Shown here: positions 51,141 to 55,800 of the stretch, one piece after another
Numbering within the stretch: the first letter of the stretch is position 1
How the letters are laid out: each line of letters begins with the position of its first letter
Assembly: GCA_023376005.1 (NCBI GenBank)
Contig: CM042176.1
Location: forward strand, 16,041,779 to 16,105,778
DNA length: 64,000 nt
Direction: 5' to 3'
Source of the DNA: Doryteuthis pealeii
Lineage: Eukaryota > Mollusca > Cephalopoda > Myopsida > Loliginidae
The notes under the pieces: model-generated
Database searches by the model: none
What the model saw: the letters and a program-made list of their open reading frames with translations, nothing else
Told to the model about the DNA's origin: nothing
Position numbers and translations under genes: made by a program

Positions 51141-52567
51141 CAACTAGACGATCCGTAGACTCAGTGGGTTCCCATTGTAACAGCAGCCCATGATAATATT
51201 GACGCTTATATTTAAGTAGGAGGATTTTAATTAACATTTTACGATTACCCCGATCATATCGAGAATTTGGATTATTAAAAAAATTAAAACAAATTTTTTT
51301 TTTAAAGTGATGTACAGTGCGAATAAAGTGTCATTTATTAATTGCAAATTACACTGGACATTACATCATTCTGTAAAATCGGAGAAGTGTATTCAATACA
51401 ACACTGTATTGCTCTAACAAAACTCGCTGTGGTGTGTCGTTTTTTCGTTTGTTTTTTTTGTTGTTTTTTTTGTTGTTTTTTTTGTTGGGTTACGGATAAT
51501 CAAGTACAACTGAATAAAAAATATTTATTCTAAAACATTCAATATAATCCAGTAATATATATCATATATGACACCTGCTATACTAAAAATACTTTAAAAT
51601 CAAATGTAGTCCTCACTGAGCAACGAGTTAAACTTTAACTCTTAACATCCTGTAGAGAATTTTCTGAGTCCAAAGCCCCATTCCTCTAAGGATTTGTTAA
51701 AAATTTTGTTTAATTTAAAGTTACCTGTTATTTCCCTAAAAATAAAGACTTCTAAATATGTTTAATATTACATTTAAACGAAGGCTATCGTTAGGGGTGG
51801 ATTAGTAAAACGAATGTGATTTCCGGGCAGGTGGAATGAGGTGGTATAGGATGTTAAGAGTTTTAAGCAAGATAAAACACTCTAGACTACTAAAATATGC
51901 CGATATAAAATTACCAAAACAAAGATGACTTTACTTCAGTTCGAACTCAATTCGCCAGAAGAAGGAAAAACAAACTAAATACCAACACTGACCTTTACTA
52001 CCGACTGAGCAATATACCATAACTGGTCAACCCAATTATAAATTATGAGGTAGTACAAGACTACCCACAGGAGACATGAAGCACGACATATATGAAATTT
52101 TATACAAAACACAAAATCTACTAAGAATATTTAATTTAAAAGGTTGAATAATCGACATTTTTACGAGATTAACTTTCTTCATCATCATATCTACCCTCTT
52201 CGTTTTGGGGTAATAAACAATAGTAAAACGAATATAAATTATAATTTTATATCAGGTGTTTTATGTGAACAGATGTAAAGAAATATTAAACAAAAGAGTG
52301 TTGAAAGACTTGTTTAAGATAAACACATCGAAATCAGCTGATAAAAACAACCAACGTGTTTATCAGCTGAGCCAATGGCACCTGTAGTTGAAAAAAAAAA
52401 TGGATTGTGTATATATAACATTGCTTCTTCTCCTTCTCCTTACCTTCTAATGTCTCGCACTGTACCAAGTTCAAGTAGTCCGCTTGTTTAAGTATGCCAC
52501 CCTTGAAGCCACGGACAAGGCCTTCTAAGTAACCGTGGTCAATGTTGAAAGAAATTTCGGACATCAT
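13974..52567 (-). CDS. ATP6V0D1: V-type proton ATPase V0 subunit d (8 coding exons)
   Basis: Subunit d of the membrane V0 sector caps the proteolipid c-ring on the cytoplasmic side and couples it to the V1 central stalk, so it is needed for acidification of lysosomes, endosomes and vesicles. Joining 52444-52567, 34263-34434, 32367-32545, 27382-27461, 25682-25759, 21232-21408, 19324-19401 and 13974-14135 gives 1,047 coding bases plus a stop, 349 residues. The human d1 protein has 351. Family landmarks appear in order: GYLEGLVRG and [13 protein letters not shown] (exon 1), [17 protein letters not shown] (2), YMIDN and [10 protein letters not shown] (3), EIIRNTLYK (4), [11 protein letters not shown] (5), FEADRRAF and ARADDYEQV (6), KTLEDRFFE (7), FHYGVFY and the C-terminal [14 protein letters not shown] (8). 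Codon phase is preserved at all seven junctions and every intron is GT-AG. Two adjacent ATGs start the frame; either could be used. No broken exon is seen, so the gene looks functional. Confidence 0.97.
14402..15308 (-). mobile_element. Helitron copy 4, interrupted by a retrotransposon tail
   Basis: Both ends are recognisable (CTAG 14402-14405, terminal GA 15307-15308). About 285 bases of a non-LTR RT-tail repeat (about 14819-15102) interrupt the body, so that insertion is younger. It lies in intron 7 of ATP6V0D1. Confidence 0.8.
14819..15102 (-). mobile_element. RT-tail repeat nested in Helitron copy 4
   Basis: It contains the same AGCATGGAGGCTTTGAAAGA core as 1316-1501, inserted between the CCACTATTT and GCATATATAAATAC halves of the Helitron. 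Confidence 0.75.
15325..15777 (+). mobile_element. Solo LTR, family A, with 4-bp target duplication
   Basis: It starts TGTAAGGG and ends AATCTTACA, with inverted TGTAAG/CTTACA ends. ATGT flanks both sides (15321-15324, 15778-15781). A TATTTAAG promoter-like box lies at about 15402 and ATAAAATATT near the 3' part. It is 453 bp, with no internal region, so it formed by LTR-LTR recombination. Family is probably Gypsy-like, from the 4-bp duplication only. Confidence 0.8.
16060..16262 (+). repeat. Repeat D, unclassified GC-richer block
   Basis: It shows GTGGGCCCACCCACAAGCCG, CCTCAGGCACTGGG and GGGGGATAGCGCCCTGGGAT. Related blocks are at 4560-4810 (reverse) and 22500-22745. I do not recognise it; it has no coding capacity. 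Confidence 0.55.
16340..16436 (-). mobile_element. SINE A 3' fragment
   Basis: Only the 3' part (GTCGGTATGAGCCATACAGC and GCGAGGGAGTCTATCCCCTT) remains, nested in a diverged Helitron. Confidence 0.6.
16741..17131 (+). mobile_element. Helitron subfamily 2, degraded 3' end
   Basis: It starts TCTATTAATAATGG after A. Near the end CGCCCGGAGGGTG resembles the hairpin, but the terminal CTAG has become ACTATT. Confidence 0.55.
17446..17516. repeat. Short hairpin beside a (TA)n/(GT)n array
   Basis: AGTGAATGTTATAAAATATT at 17448 pairs almost perfectly with its complement ending near 17515; the loop is about 13 bases. Confidence 0.75.
18203..18862 (-). pseudogene. 5'-truncated non-LTR retrotransposon, restriction-like endonuclease end
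   Basis: An open 193-codon frame carries a zinc knuckle (CRLC...H-I-L-C-E-C), then [11 protein letters not shown] and [12 protein letters not shown], and [20 protein letters not shown]. The PD...D spacing fits the restriction-like endonuclease at the C-terminus of R2/NeSL-type elements; I assign the type from these motifs only. No RT domain remains. The 3' tail (18122-18200) is an ATT/GTT repeat, and the 5' truncation point abuts a second ATT/GTT array of about 330 bp. It lies in intron 7, sense to the host gene. Confidence 0.75.
18855..19190 (+). repeat. (ATT/GTT)n microsatellite
   Basis: A compound trinucleotide array of about 335 bases, directly at the truncated 5' end of the retrotransposon at 18203-18862. 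The final part repeats a larger unit (GTTCTTATTATTATTATT). Confidence 0.9.
19324..19401 (-). CDS. ATP6V0D1: ATP6V0D1 coding exon 7
   Basis: The 78-base, phase-0 exon encodes [19 protein letters not shown] followed by DRFFEYE. The acceptor is CTTTATAG and the donor GTAAAT, slightly weaker than the others. Confidence 0.95.
19481..19653. repeat. Long hairpin beside a (TA)n array
   Basis: CCTATAAGTCCAACATAAAG and the following 50 bases are mirrored at 19595-19652. A (TA)n array starts at about 19667. Intron 6. Confidence 0.75.
20293..20776 (+). mobile_element. LTR-like repeat family B
   Basis: It starts TGTTGGGACTGA and has GAGTATTTAAGGAG as a promoter-like box and AATAAACACT near the 3' side. 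The segment GGAATATTTCATGTACACAT and following is shared with the reverse cluster at 54650-55800. Target duplication is not clear, so the ends are tentative. Confidence 0.5.
20787..21056 (+). pseudogene. Mariner-type transposase C-terminus, decayed
   Basis: The frame reads [33 protein letters not shown] and [10 protein letters not shown], the C-terminal end of mariner transposases. The catalytic region is absent. The following AATTATACCTGTCC...ACTTTTTGACTT terminal sequence occurs twice (about 20935-21056 and 21060-21180) as a 120-bp tandem duplication. It lies in intron 6. Confidence 0.85.
21232..21408 (-). CDS. ATP6V0D1: ATP6V0D1 coding exon 6
   Basis: The 177-base, phase-0 exon runs from [19 protein letters not shown] through [19 protein letters not shown] to AEYYA. 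It follows a TTTTCAG acceptor and ends at GTAAGT. The decayed mariner element ends only about 50 bases beyond the donor. Confidence 0.96.
21687..22439. mobile_element. Foldback MITE, same terminal family, internal duplication
   Basis: It shares the terminal GTAATTTATGAGGAAGTGCG and GCTGGGGACG blocks with the element at 3735. The left half is duplicated (about 21700-21950 and 21950-22170). It is inserted into a SINE head beginning near 21653. No clear 8-bp duplication is visible. Confidence 0.72.
22500..22745 (+). repeat. Repeat D copy
   Basis: It shows ACCGAAGCTAATGGGATGGC, AAACCCAGCCCTGCCC and CCTGGGGGGATAGCCCCCTG. Confidence 0.55.
23680..23920. mobile_element. MITE with TTAACTCTTAACATCC ends
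   Basis: Terminal inverted repeats of about 17 bases (TTAACTCTTAACATCCT / AGGATGTTAAGGGTTA). It is 241 bp and serves as the empty-site reference for the retrotransposon insertion at 28713. Confidence 0.75.
24029..24302 (+). pseudogene. Partial duplicate of the Penelope-like RT tail
   Basis: This repeats the [20 protein letters not shown] and [15 protein letters not shown] stretch found about 470 bases downstream, with a small in-frame disruption near 24070. It is a tandem or partial-dimer copy of the same element, preceded by (TA)n at 24000-24027. Confidence 0.7.
24325..25650 (+). pseudogene. Penelope-like retroelement: RT tail and GIY-YIG domain, split by Helitron
   Basis: Bases 24364-24655 read in one frame as [34 protein letters not shown] and FFLRAL, matching the C-terminal part of Penelope-like reverse transcriptases. 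A TAA follows KLQ near 24640. The Helitron 24734-25374 interrupts it. From 25376 the frame resumes with NPITDKINR and then [20 protein letters not shown] and LSKRLSKH, the start of a GIY-YIG endonuclease domain with its C-x-x-C before YVGETSRS. The sequence breaks into a (TA)n tract near 25640. It is antisense within intron 5 of ATP6V0D1. Confidence 0.85.
24734..25374 (+). mobile_element. Helitron inserted into a Penelope-like element
   Basis: This is a full 641-bp copy between A and T. Removing it rejoins the Penelope-like reading frame from the IKHD block to the LIGTSY block. The site is in intron 5 of ATP6V0D1. Confidence 0.9.
25682..25759 (-). CDS. ATP6V0D1: ATP6V0D1 coding exon 5
   Basis: The 78-base, phase-0 exon encodes [19 protein letters not shown] followed by VMCEALA. 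The acceptor is CTTTCAG and the donor GTAAGT. A (TA)n tract and the truncated end of a Penelope-like element lie within about 35-50 bases of the donor. Confidence 0.95.
25890..26180 (-). mobile_element. Repeat G copy, internally deleted
   Basis: The left part and the right part (GGTGGCCCCATTGG) are joined by a TTTGGTTTGGTTTG run. It lies about 130 bases from exon 5. Confidence 0.58.
26205..26535 (+). mobile_element. SINE B, tRNA-like head, (AAT)n tail
   Basis: The head has ATAGCCTAGTGGATAAAG and GCAGGTTCAATCCTGG (A- and B-box-like). The 3' part holds CTGAAGAAGGCC...CCGAAACGTTG, a hammerhead-like spacing, then AACAATAAAGATGAGGACAA and (AAT)n. Intron 4. Confidence 0.72.
26740..27340 (+). repeat. 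About 153-bp tandem repeat
   Basis: TTGCTTTACATCCACCATGC and CTACATGCTTGTATGGTGTG recur near 26760, 27110 and 27263. Two units are close to head-to-tail; the first is separated by a diverged block. It ends about 40 bases from exon 4. Confidence 0.65.
27382..27461 (-). CDS. ATP6V0D1: ATP6V0D1 coding exon 4
   Basis: The 80-base exon follows a CTTTCAG acceptor and ends at GTGAGT. It encodes the [12 protein letters not shown] and EIIRNTLYK region. The exon-3/4 junction codon is an Ala. Confidence 0.95.
27504..28290 (+). mobile_element. Old Helitron-related fragment
   Basis: The 5' end TCTTATTATAATGGAGAT and the following CTGTCTGTAACCGAAACTAT match the Helitron family. The rest is diverged and no 3' hairpin with CTAG was found, so the right limit is approximate. 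Confidence 0.45.
28308..29367. mobile_element. Same MITE family, rearranged and split by a retrotransposon
   Basis: The right end AGGATGTTAAGAGTTAA is at about 29351-29367. The left part holds two to three partial tandem repeats of the interior (28368-28690), then the retrotransposon, then the rest. Confidence 0.7.
28713..29288 (+). mobile_element. 5'-truncated non-LTR retrotransposon (RNase H end) with 10-bp target duplication
   Basis: The frame to 29103 resembles the end of the RNase H domain and following zinc knuckle of Jockey/I-like elements ([11 protein letters not shown]...TVKHLFMEC). The 3' UTR ends with a CCGTTAAAATC motif and (AACC)n. TTTAAATGAA flanks both sides (28703-28712, 29289-29298). 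The empty-site sequence survives in the MITE at 23680-23920, which confirms the insertion. It lies in intron 3. Confidence 0.88.
29370..30190 (-). pseudogene. Non-LTR retrotransposon RT fragment, frameshifted
   Basis: The minus strand first encodes [17 protein letters not shown] (about 30155-30100), the catalytic YADD box. After a stop and frame change it continues [30 protein letters not shown] and [12 protein letters not shown] third segment has VISVLLYGC and LTKRLE with several stops and shifts. The 3' end is a short (ATG)n tail at 29371-29382. It is non-functional. Confidence 0.82.
30654..31294 (-). mobile_element. Non-autonomous Helitron copy 5
   Basis: It is complete, 641 bp, between A (30653) and T (31295), with the hairpin intact. 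A mariner-like MITE starts four bases further on. Confidence 0.88.
31299..31716. mobile_element. Mariner-like MITE with TA target
   Basis: It begins CAATGGTACTTTGA after TA and ends GTCAGGGTACCACTG before TA. Right-end relatives occur near 56400-56520, 59090-59190 and 59700-59822. Confidence 0.68.
32090..32350 (+). repeat. (TAAA)n-rich low-complexity block
   Basis: About 260 bases of A/T tetra- and pentanucleotides just inside intron 3, ending about 20 bases from the exon-3 donor. Confidence 0.85.
32367..32545 (-). CDS. ATP6V0D1: ATP6V0D1 coding exon 3
   Basis: The 179-base exon follows a TTTTTGTAG acceptor and ends at GTAAGG. It encodes YSYMIDN, an ITG..HQR segment, [10 protein letters not shown] and AELYNA.LVDTPL. 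A (TAAA)-rich low-complexity block begins about 20 bases into the downstream intron. Confidence 0.96.
32803..32934 (-). mobile_element. SINE A head fragment (reverse)
   Basis: It holds the tRNA-like half followed directly by poly(A) on the plus strand (poly(T) before the head). Intron 2. Confidence 0.65.
33183..33416 (-). mobile_element. SINE A copy (reverse)
   Basis: A near-complete copy in intron 2; a run of about 30 A on the plus strand directly abuts the head. Confidence 0.75.
33990..34230 (+). mobile_element. SINE E copy, partial head
   Basis: GGAGTTCAATTCCTGGACG to GAGGGGTTGGTAAATATGTA, ending about 30 bases before exon 2's donor. Confidence 0.68.
34263..34434 (-). CDS. ATP6V0D1: ATP6V0D1 coding exon 2
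   Basis: The 172-base exon follows a TTTCAG acceptor and ends at GTAAGT. It encodes [18 protein letters not shown] through FLDYIT. The Asp codon is split 1/2 with exon 1 and a Thr codon is split 2/1 with exon 3. Confidence 0.96.
34633..35276 (-). mobile_element. Non-autonomous Helitron copy 6
   Basis: It is complete, 644 bp, and abuts a (TA)n array at 34578-34632. It contains a short internal duplication near 34738-34795. Confidence 0.87.
35790..35990 (-). mobile_element. SINE E body (reverse)
   Basis: AAGTGGAGTTTAACAGGTTT to GTCCAGGAACTGAACTC; the head is lost. Confidence 0.68.
36968..37596 (+). mobile_element. Non-autonomous Helitron copy 7
   Basis: It is complete, 629 bp, between A and T. 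It appears to sit within the remains of a subfamily-2 copy, whose 3' hairpin-like sequence lies just upstream at 36935-36962. Confidence 0.85.
38612..38760 (+). mobile_element. SINE A body, headless
   Basis: The body from CTGTGCGGTAAAGTGAGGAG to CCCCGATGTTTTTACTTAC lies between (TA)n arrays; the tRNA head is replaced by (TA)n. Confidence 0.68.
38961..38996 (-). ncRNA. Hammerhead-like core, helix I weak
   Basis: On the minus strand there is CTGAAGA (38995-38989), helix II GGTC/GACC after one extra A, GAA (38974-38972), helix III ACG-TTA-CGT and C at position 17 (38962). Only two base pairs of helix I are evident, so this is either a decayed copy or a related hairpin. It lies next to a (TA)n array at 38849-38876. 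Confidence 0.45.
40105..40346. mobile_element. MITE, TTAACTCTTAACATCC family
   Basis: It is a complete copy with a slightly decayed right end (GACATCAAGAGTTTTAA). A Helitron follows after six bases. Confidence 0.72.
40353..40837 (-). mobile_element. Helitron subfamily 2 copy
   Basis: In reverse it opens CTAGCAATAGAAAACACCC, with the hairpin ACACCCTCCGGGCGT, and closes CCATTATTAATAAGA before T. Length is 485 bp. It follows a MITE ending near 40346. Confidence 0.78.
41440..41480 (-). ncRNA. Hammerhead-like core, helix II weak
   Basis: On the minus strand there is CTGAAGA (41474-41468), GAA (41457-41455), helix III ACT-CG-AGT, A at position 17 (41446), and helix I ACC/GGT plus TT/AA across a bulged A. 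Helix II has almost no pairing. The segment is one arm of an imperfect palindrome between (TA)n arrays at 41382-41422 and 41651-41683. Confidence 0.4.
41767..42185 (+). mobile_element. Helitron subfamily 2 copy
   Basis: It starts TCTATTAATAATGGAG after A and ends TTTTGCTAG before T, with GCCCAGAGGGC as a hairpin before the end. Length is 419 bp. Confidence 0.78.
42411..42800. mobile_element. Palindromic MITE next to the first gap
   Basis: GGTTAAATCCTACTTAACGG at 42411 is mirrored at the right end (42781-42800). A central pair TAACTTTGAACCACGTAT is also inverted. The flanking sequence (AATAACCTTTACTAC...) has uninterrupted relatives at 41211 and 41690, consistent with a TA target. Confidence 0.7.
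43188..43287. other. Assembly gap of 100 N
   Basis: Exactly 100 N, a conventional placeholder of unknown true size. The left flank (42850-43187) is an error-rich inverted copy of 42310-42650. Confidence 0.98.
43320..43820 (-). mobile_element. Repeat G copy
   Basis: It shows the same body with CATAGATGGGACCCTAACAG and GGTGGCCCCATTGGGGAAGT. Its start is lost at the assembly gap. Confidence 0.6.
44105..44305 (+). mobile_element. SINE E body
   Basis: It shows CTAATACCCTTGGGAAAGGT to GGAGGGGTTGGTAAAT without a head. A similar partial body is at 43850-43970. Confidence 0.68.
44502..44752 (-). mobile_element. SINE A copy (reverse)
   Basis: A near-complete copy with a decayed A-box region (ACTGAACTAATGGGC on the plus strand). 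Intron 1. Confidence 0.74.
44760..45795. other. Intron 1 segment, AT-rich
   Basis: Poly(A) runs and an inverted relation between about 45130-45330 and about 47130-47330 (AAATTTTTGTCTAAG-like and AAATAATCGATTTAATTTTAA). Related sequence recurs at 62560-62760. No coding potential. Confidence 0.45.
45800..46040 (-). mobile_element. SINE E copy (reverse)
   Basis: It runs from the 3' body (GTGGAGTTTAAAAGGTTTGA) to the head (ACCATTACACCACGCACCTCC). Confidence 0.73.
46518..47091 (-). mobile_element. Non-autonomous Helitron copy 8
   Basis: The ends are intact but the body has several small deletions (574 bp), and the hairpin arm is shortened to GCCC/GGGTGC. Confidence 0.82.
47405..47700 (-). mobile_element. 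SINE E copy (reverse)
   Basis: Full copy, inverted relative to the one at 47765, only about 65 bases away. Confidence 0.74.
47765..48045 (+). mobile_element. SINE E copy
   Basis: It is a full copy from GCGCGTCGTGTAATGGTTAA to GCGGAGGGGTTGGTAAATAT. Confidence 0.75.
48060..48190 (+). mobile_element. SINE F copy
   Basis: It matches 10740-10866 and lies directly after a SINE E copy. Confidence 0.62.
48205..48823 (+). mobile_element. Non-autonomous Helitron copy 9
   Basis: It is complete, 619 bp, with an intact hairpin and A/T insertion point. Confidence 0.86.
48863..49100 (+). mobile_element. SINE E, tRNA-derived, with conserved body
   Basis: The head is GGAGGTGCATGGCATAATGG and AGAGTTCAAATCCTGGACG (A- and B-box-like). 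The body is CTATGGGTAAAATAGTAGGG and GGGCAGACTGGG and later parts. This family is the commonest SINE in the window. Confidence 0.75.
49251..49496 (+). mobile_element. SINE A, tRNA-derived, best copy
   Basis: The head resembles a tRNA gene: GGCCGGGTTAGCTCAGTCGG (A-box region) and GGTTCCTAGTTCGATACC (B-box region). A conserved body follows (GCACAGGGATCTGTGCGGTA, GGAGCTGATGGTAGGTGTGG), ending in GACTTTACTTAC. RNA polymerase III transcription is inferred. Confidence 0.82.
49800..51634. other. Intron 1 segment without recognised elements
   Basis: AT-rich sequence with (TA)n at 51103-51140 and T-run repeats (TTTTTTTGTTG) near 51450-51485. No gene or repeat family shared with the rest of the window was recognised. 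Confidence 0.5.
51635..51864. mobile_element. MITE, TTAACTCTTAACATCC family
   Basis: It is a complete copy with both terminal inverted repeats, in intron 1. Confidence 0.74.
52444..52567 (-). CDS. ATP6V0D1: ATP6V0D1 coding exon 1
   Basis: This exon holds 41 codons plus one base and ends at a GTAAGG donor. It carries the N-terminal GYLEGLVRG and the NLVQCETLE block. The reading frame stays open upstream to 52624, but those residues do not resemble the family and are taken as 5' UTR. The sequence before the first ATG is AAA, an acceptable initiation context. It is followed by the longest intron, about 18 kb. Confidence 0.95.
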
Positions 52568-52700
52568 TTTGGGGGGTGATTTGGTTTTAAGGGACAAACG
52601 AACAACAATACACGGAAACCACAACTAAATTGTGAGTGACGGAATCGAAAACACGAGTTTGTCATGTGATCACAGCGCCACCTAACGGCCACGAAATGTT
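52568..52700 (-). promoter_or_regulatory. ATP6V0D1: 5' UTR / proximal promoter region of ATP6V0D1
   Basis: This is the only non-repetitive sequence between the start codon and the T-rich satellite, so it should contain the transcription start. GTCATGTGAT at 52661-52670 matches the CLEAR consensus GTCACGTGAC at 8 of 10 positions, and a small GC-richer patch lies at 52673-52692. No TATA box is evident. The promoter role is inferred from position. Confidence 0.5.
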
Positions 52701-53785
52701 GTAGATTATCGCCCTTTACTTAGAGCATTTTTTAAAATAAAACTTAAATTTTATATTTTATATTTTCATTTTTCTAATATATCTTATTCTCCTCTAATAT
52801 TTTTATTTTTTAATATATTTCTTAGTAAATTATATCCCTCTAATAAATTTTATCTTTTCATTTTTTAATATATTTTTTAATAAATTATATCCCTTTAATA
52901 TCTTTTATCTGTTCATTTTTCATATATTTTTTTAATAAATTATATCCCTTTAATATTTTTTATCTTTTTATTTTTAATATGTTTTTAGTAAATCATATTC
53001 CTTTCATATTTGTTTAATTTTATTTTTTAGTTCACTATATTCCTTTTATATCTTTTTATTATATTTTTTTAGTAAATTATATTCTTTATATATTTTTTTT
53101 TTATTTTGATCTGTTAGTATTTGTTAGTAAACTATATTCCTTTTATAATTTTTTTATATTTTAATTTTTTAAATATTTTTTAGTAAACTAATTTGTTTTA
53201 TATATACATTATATCTTTTTATATCTAAATTTAAAAATATTTTTAGTACGTTATCTTTTTCATATTTTAATTTTCTAAATATTAAGTAAACTGTATCCCC
53301 TTTATAATTTTTTATTATTCAAAATTTTTTAGTAGACTATATTTTTTTCATCATTTCAATTTTTAAAATATTTTTATTTTTTTATCTTTTACCTTTTTAT
53401 AATTGTATTATTTTAATTTATCTATATTTTTAGTAGACTATATTTTTTATATTTCAATTTTTAAATATTTCTTTTGTAAACCATATTTTTTACATTTTTT
53501 AATATCTTTTTATAATCTGATTTTTAAATATTTTTAGTAAATCATATTCATTTTTTGAATTATCTAAATCTTTTAAAATATTTTTTTATCTTTTTCGATT
53601 TTTTTTATATTTATATTTCTTTGATTTTTTTTTTATTATTTGTATTCATAAAATATTTTTAGTAAACTATATTTTTTAAATATTTTTTTATATTTTAACT
53701 TTGAAATATTTTTTCATAACTGTATTCATTTTATATATTTTTCATATATTTTTATATTTCATACTTTTTGATAGACAATATTCAA
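52700..53785. repeat. T-rich degenerate satellite upstream of ATP6V0D1
   Basis: AGTAAACTATATTCCTTTTA-like words recur every roughly 45-65 bases for about 1 kb (52825, 52890, 52988, 53071, 53125 and later), separated by TTTTATATTTT runs. There is no coding sequence. Confidence 0.65.
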
Positions 53786-53789
53786 ACAA

Positions 53790-54415
53790 CTCACTATGAA
53801 GTTGGTTGGTTTGATTTTACGCCATGTCAAACGTTGTTGGGTTATTTTATGCTCATTTTTTCTCTGAGGATTAATAATTGATTGGTTGGTGATTTGGTTG
53901 ATTTTATGGCATGTCAACCCTTGTTGGGTCATTTTATGCCCTTGGTTGGTTGGGTTTTACGGCATGTCAACCCTTGTTGGGTCATTTTTATGCCAAAGAC
54001 GTTTTGTTTTATTCATTCTTCATGGTTGGTTGGTTGGTTGGTTGGGTTTTACGGCATGTCAACACTTGTTGGGCTATTTTATGCCAAAGACGTTTTTGTT
54101 TTATTCATTCTTCATGGGTTGGTTGATTGGTTGGTTGGGTTTTACAGCATGTCAACCCTTGTTGGGTTTATGCCAAAGACGTTTTACGGCATGTCAACCC
54201 TTGTTGGGTCATTTTATGCCAAAGACGTTTTTGTTTTATTCATTCTTCATGGGTTGGTTGGTTGGTTGGTTTTTACGGCATGTCAACCCTTGTTGGGTCA
54301 TTTTATGCCAAAGACGTTTTTGTTTTATTCATTCGATTTATGGCATGTCAACCCATTGGGTCATTTTATGCCAAAGACGTTTTTTTTTTATTCAATGTTT
54401 TTAAACACAATATTT
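53790..54415 (-). repeat. Tandem array of retrotransposon 3' ends
   Basis: About seven copies of a roughly 65-115 bp unit: (TTGG)n, TTTACGGCATGTCAACCC, TTGTTGGGTCATTTTATGCC, and a TTTTGTTTTATTCATTCTTC spacer in most. In reverse each unit is the 3' end of the (AACC)n-tailed non-LTR family. Confidence 0.8.
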
Positions 54416-54639
54416 AAAATTCATTTTTTTCTATTTAATACATAGATGAGACCCTAACAGGTACCTCCACTCCGAGTCAGAGTGGACCTGGGAGTAATAT
54501 TGATGAAAGGGTACTCCACATTCCCCAGACCTCCACAACTGGAGCTTCACCATCAGATAGATTTTAACATCATACCCAGAATATTAAGACCCTCAGCCAC
54601 CACCTTCTAGCACATATATGATAAATAGGGTAGTGGTAT

Positions 54640-55800
54640 AACATGTGGTGAAGTTATATTAATGCTGGAAGGCTTAGAGTAACCTCCCAACGTGGGTACA
54701 TGAGTGTACATAAAAACATTAAACATCAAAGCAGTGGAAGACACATTAAGAATCAACCTATAACATATAAGGAAGTTATATTAATGCTGGAAGGCTTAGA
54801 GTAACCTCCCAACGTGGGTACATGAGTGTACATAAAAACATTAAACATAAAGCAGTGGAAGACACATTAAGAATCAACCTATAACATATAAGGAAGTTAT
54901 ATTAATGCTGGAAGGCTTAGAGTAACCTCCCAACGTGGGTACATGTATGTACATAAAACATTCCGACAAAGGTGTAAAACGATAACAATATTTATTCTGT
55001 AAGTGACGGAGAAACACATGCAAGAAAAATATACAAAACAGATACATAACACTCTATAAGAGGAAATAGGTCTACAGCTTGCATCGTAAGGAATGTCACT
55101 TACTGGTAGTTGGTTGGGGGGCAAAGACCTCCACCTAAAGGGTAGAAGCATTGTTGCTGGCCTGAGAGGTAAGAGACTCAACTTTGCACTTTCCTGATTA
55201 AATACTCAGGACCCCTAGTGGTAGAAAACCTGTAGCAAAGGAAAATAACTCTTCCAGACGAAAGGAATGTCACTTACTAGTAGTTGGTTGGGGGGCAAAG
55301 ACCTCCACCTAAAGGGTAGAGGCATTGTTGCTGGCCTGAGAGGTAAGAGACTCAAACTTTGCACTTTCCTGATTAAATACTCAGGACCCCTAGTGGTAGA
55401 AAACCTGTAGCAAAAGAAAATAACTCTTCCAGACGAAAGGAATGTCACTTACTAGTAGTTGGTTGGGGGGCAAAGACCTCCACCTAAAGGGTAGAAGCAA
55501 TGTTGCTGGCCTGAGAGGTAAGAGACAAACTTTGCGCTTTCCTGATTAAATACTCAGGACCCCTAGTGGTAGAAAACCTGTAGCAAAGGAAAATAACTCT
55601 TCCAGACGAAAGGAATGTCACTTACTAGTAGTTGGTTGGGGGGCAAAGACCTCCACCTAAAGGGTAGAGGCATTGTTGCTGGCCTGAGAGGTAAGAGACT
55701 CAAACTTTGCACTTTCCTGATTAAATACTCAGGACCCCTAGCGGTAGAAAACCTGTAGCAAAGGAAGATAACTCTTCCAGACGAAACAGGGACAGACAAT
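54640..55800 (-). mobile_element. LTR-like repeat family B with internal tandem amplification
   Basis: In reverse orientation it carries the promoter-like GAGTATTTAATC and a polyadenylation-like CAGAATAAATATT. The promoter part is repeated four times (unit about 174 bp, 55091-55790) and the 3' part about three times (unit about 121 bp, 54651-54960). Confidence 0.6.

Noticed and set aside
52568..52624. Upstream ATG extending ATP6V0D1 by 19 residues
   Set aside because: The extra residues do not match the family N-terminus, which starts close to the chosen ATG.
53882..54445. 187-residue open frame with repeated GMSTLVG and FYAKDVF blocks
   Set aside because: It is the translation of the tandem retrotransposon-end array; several frames are open at once because the unit lacks stops.
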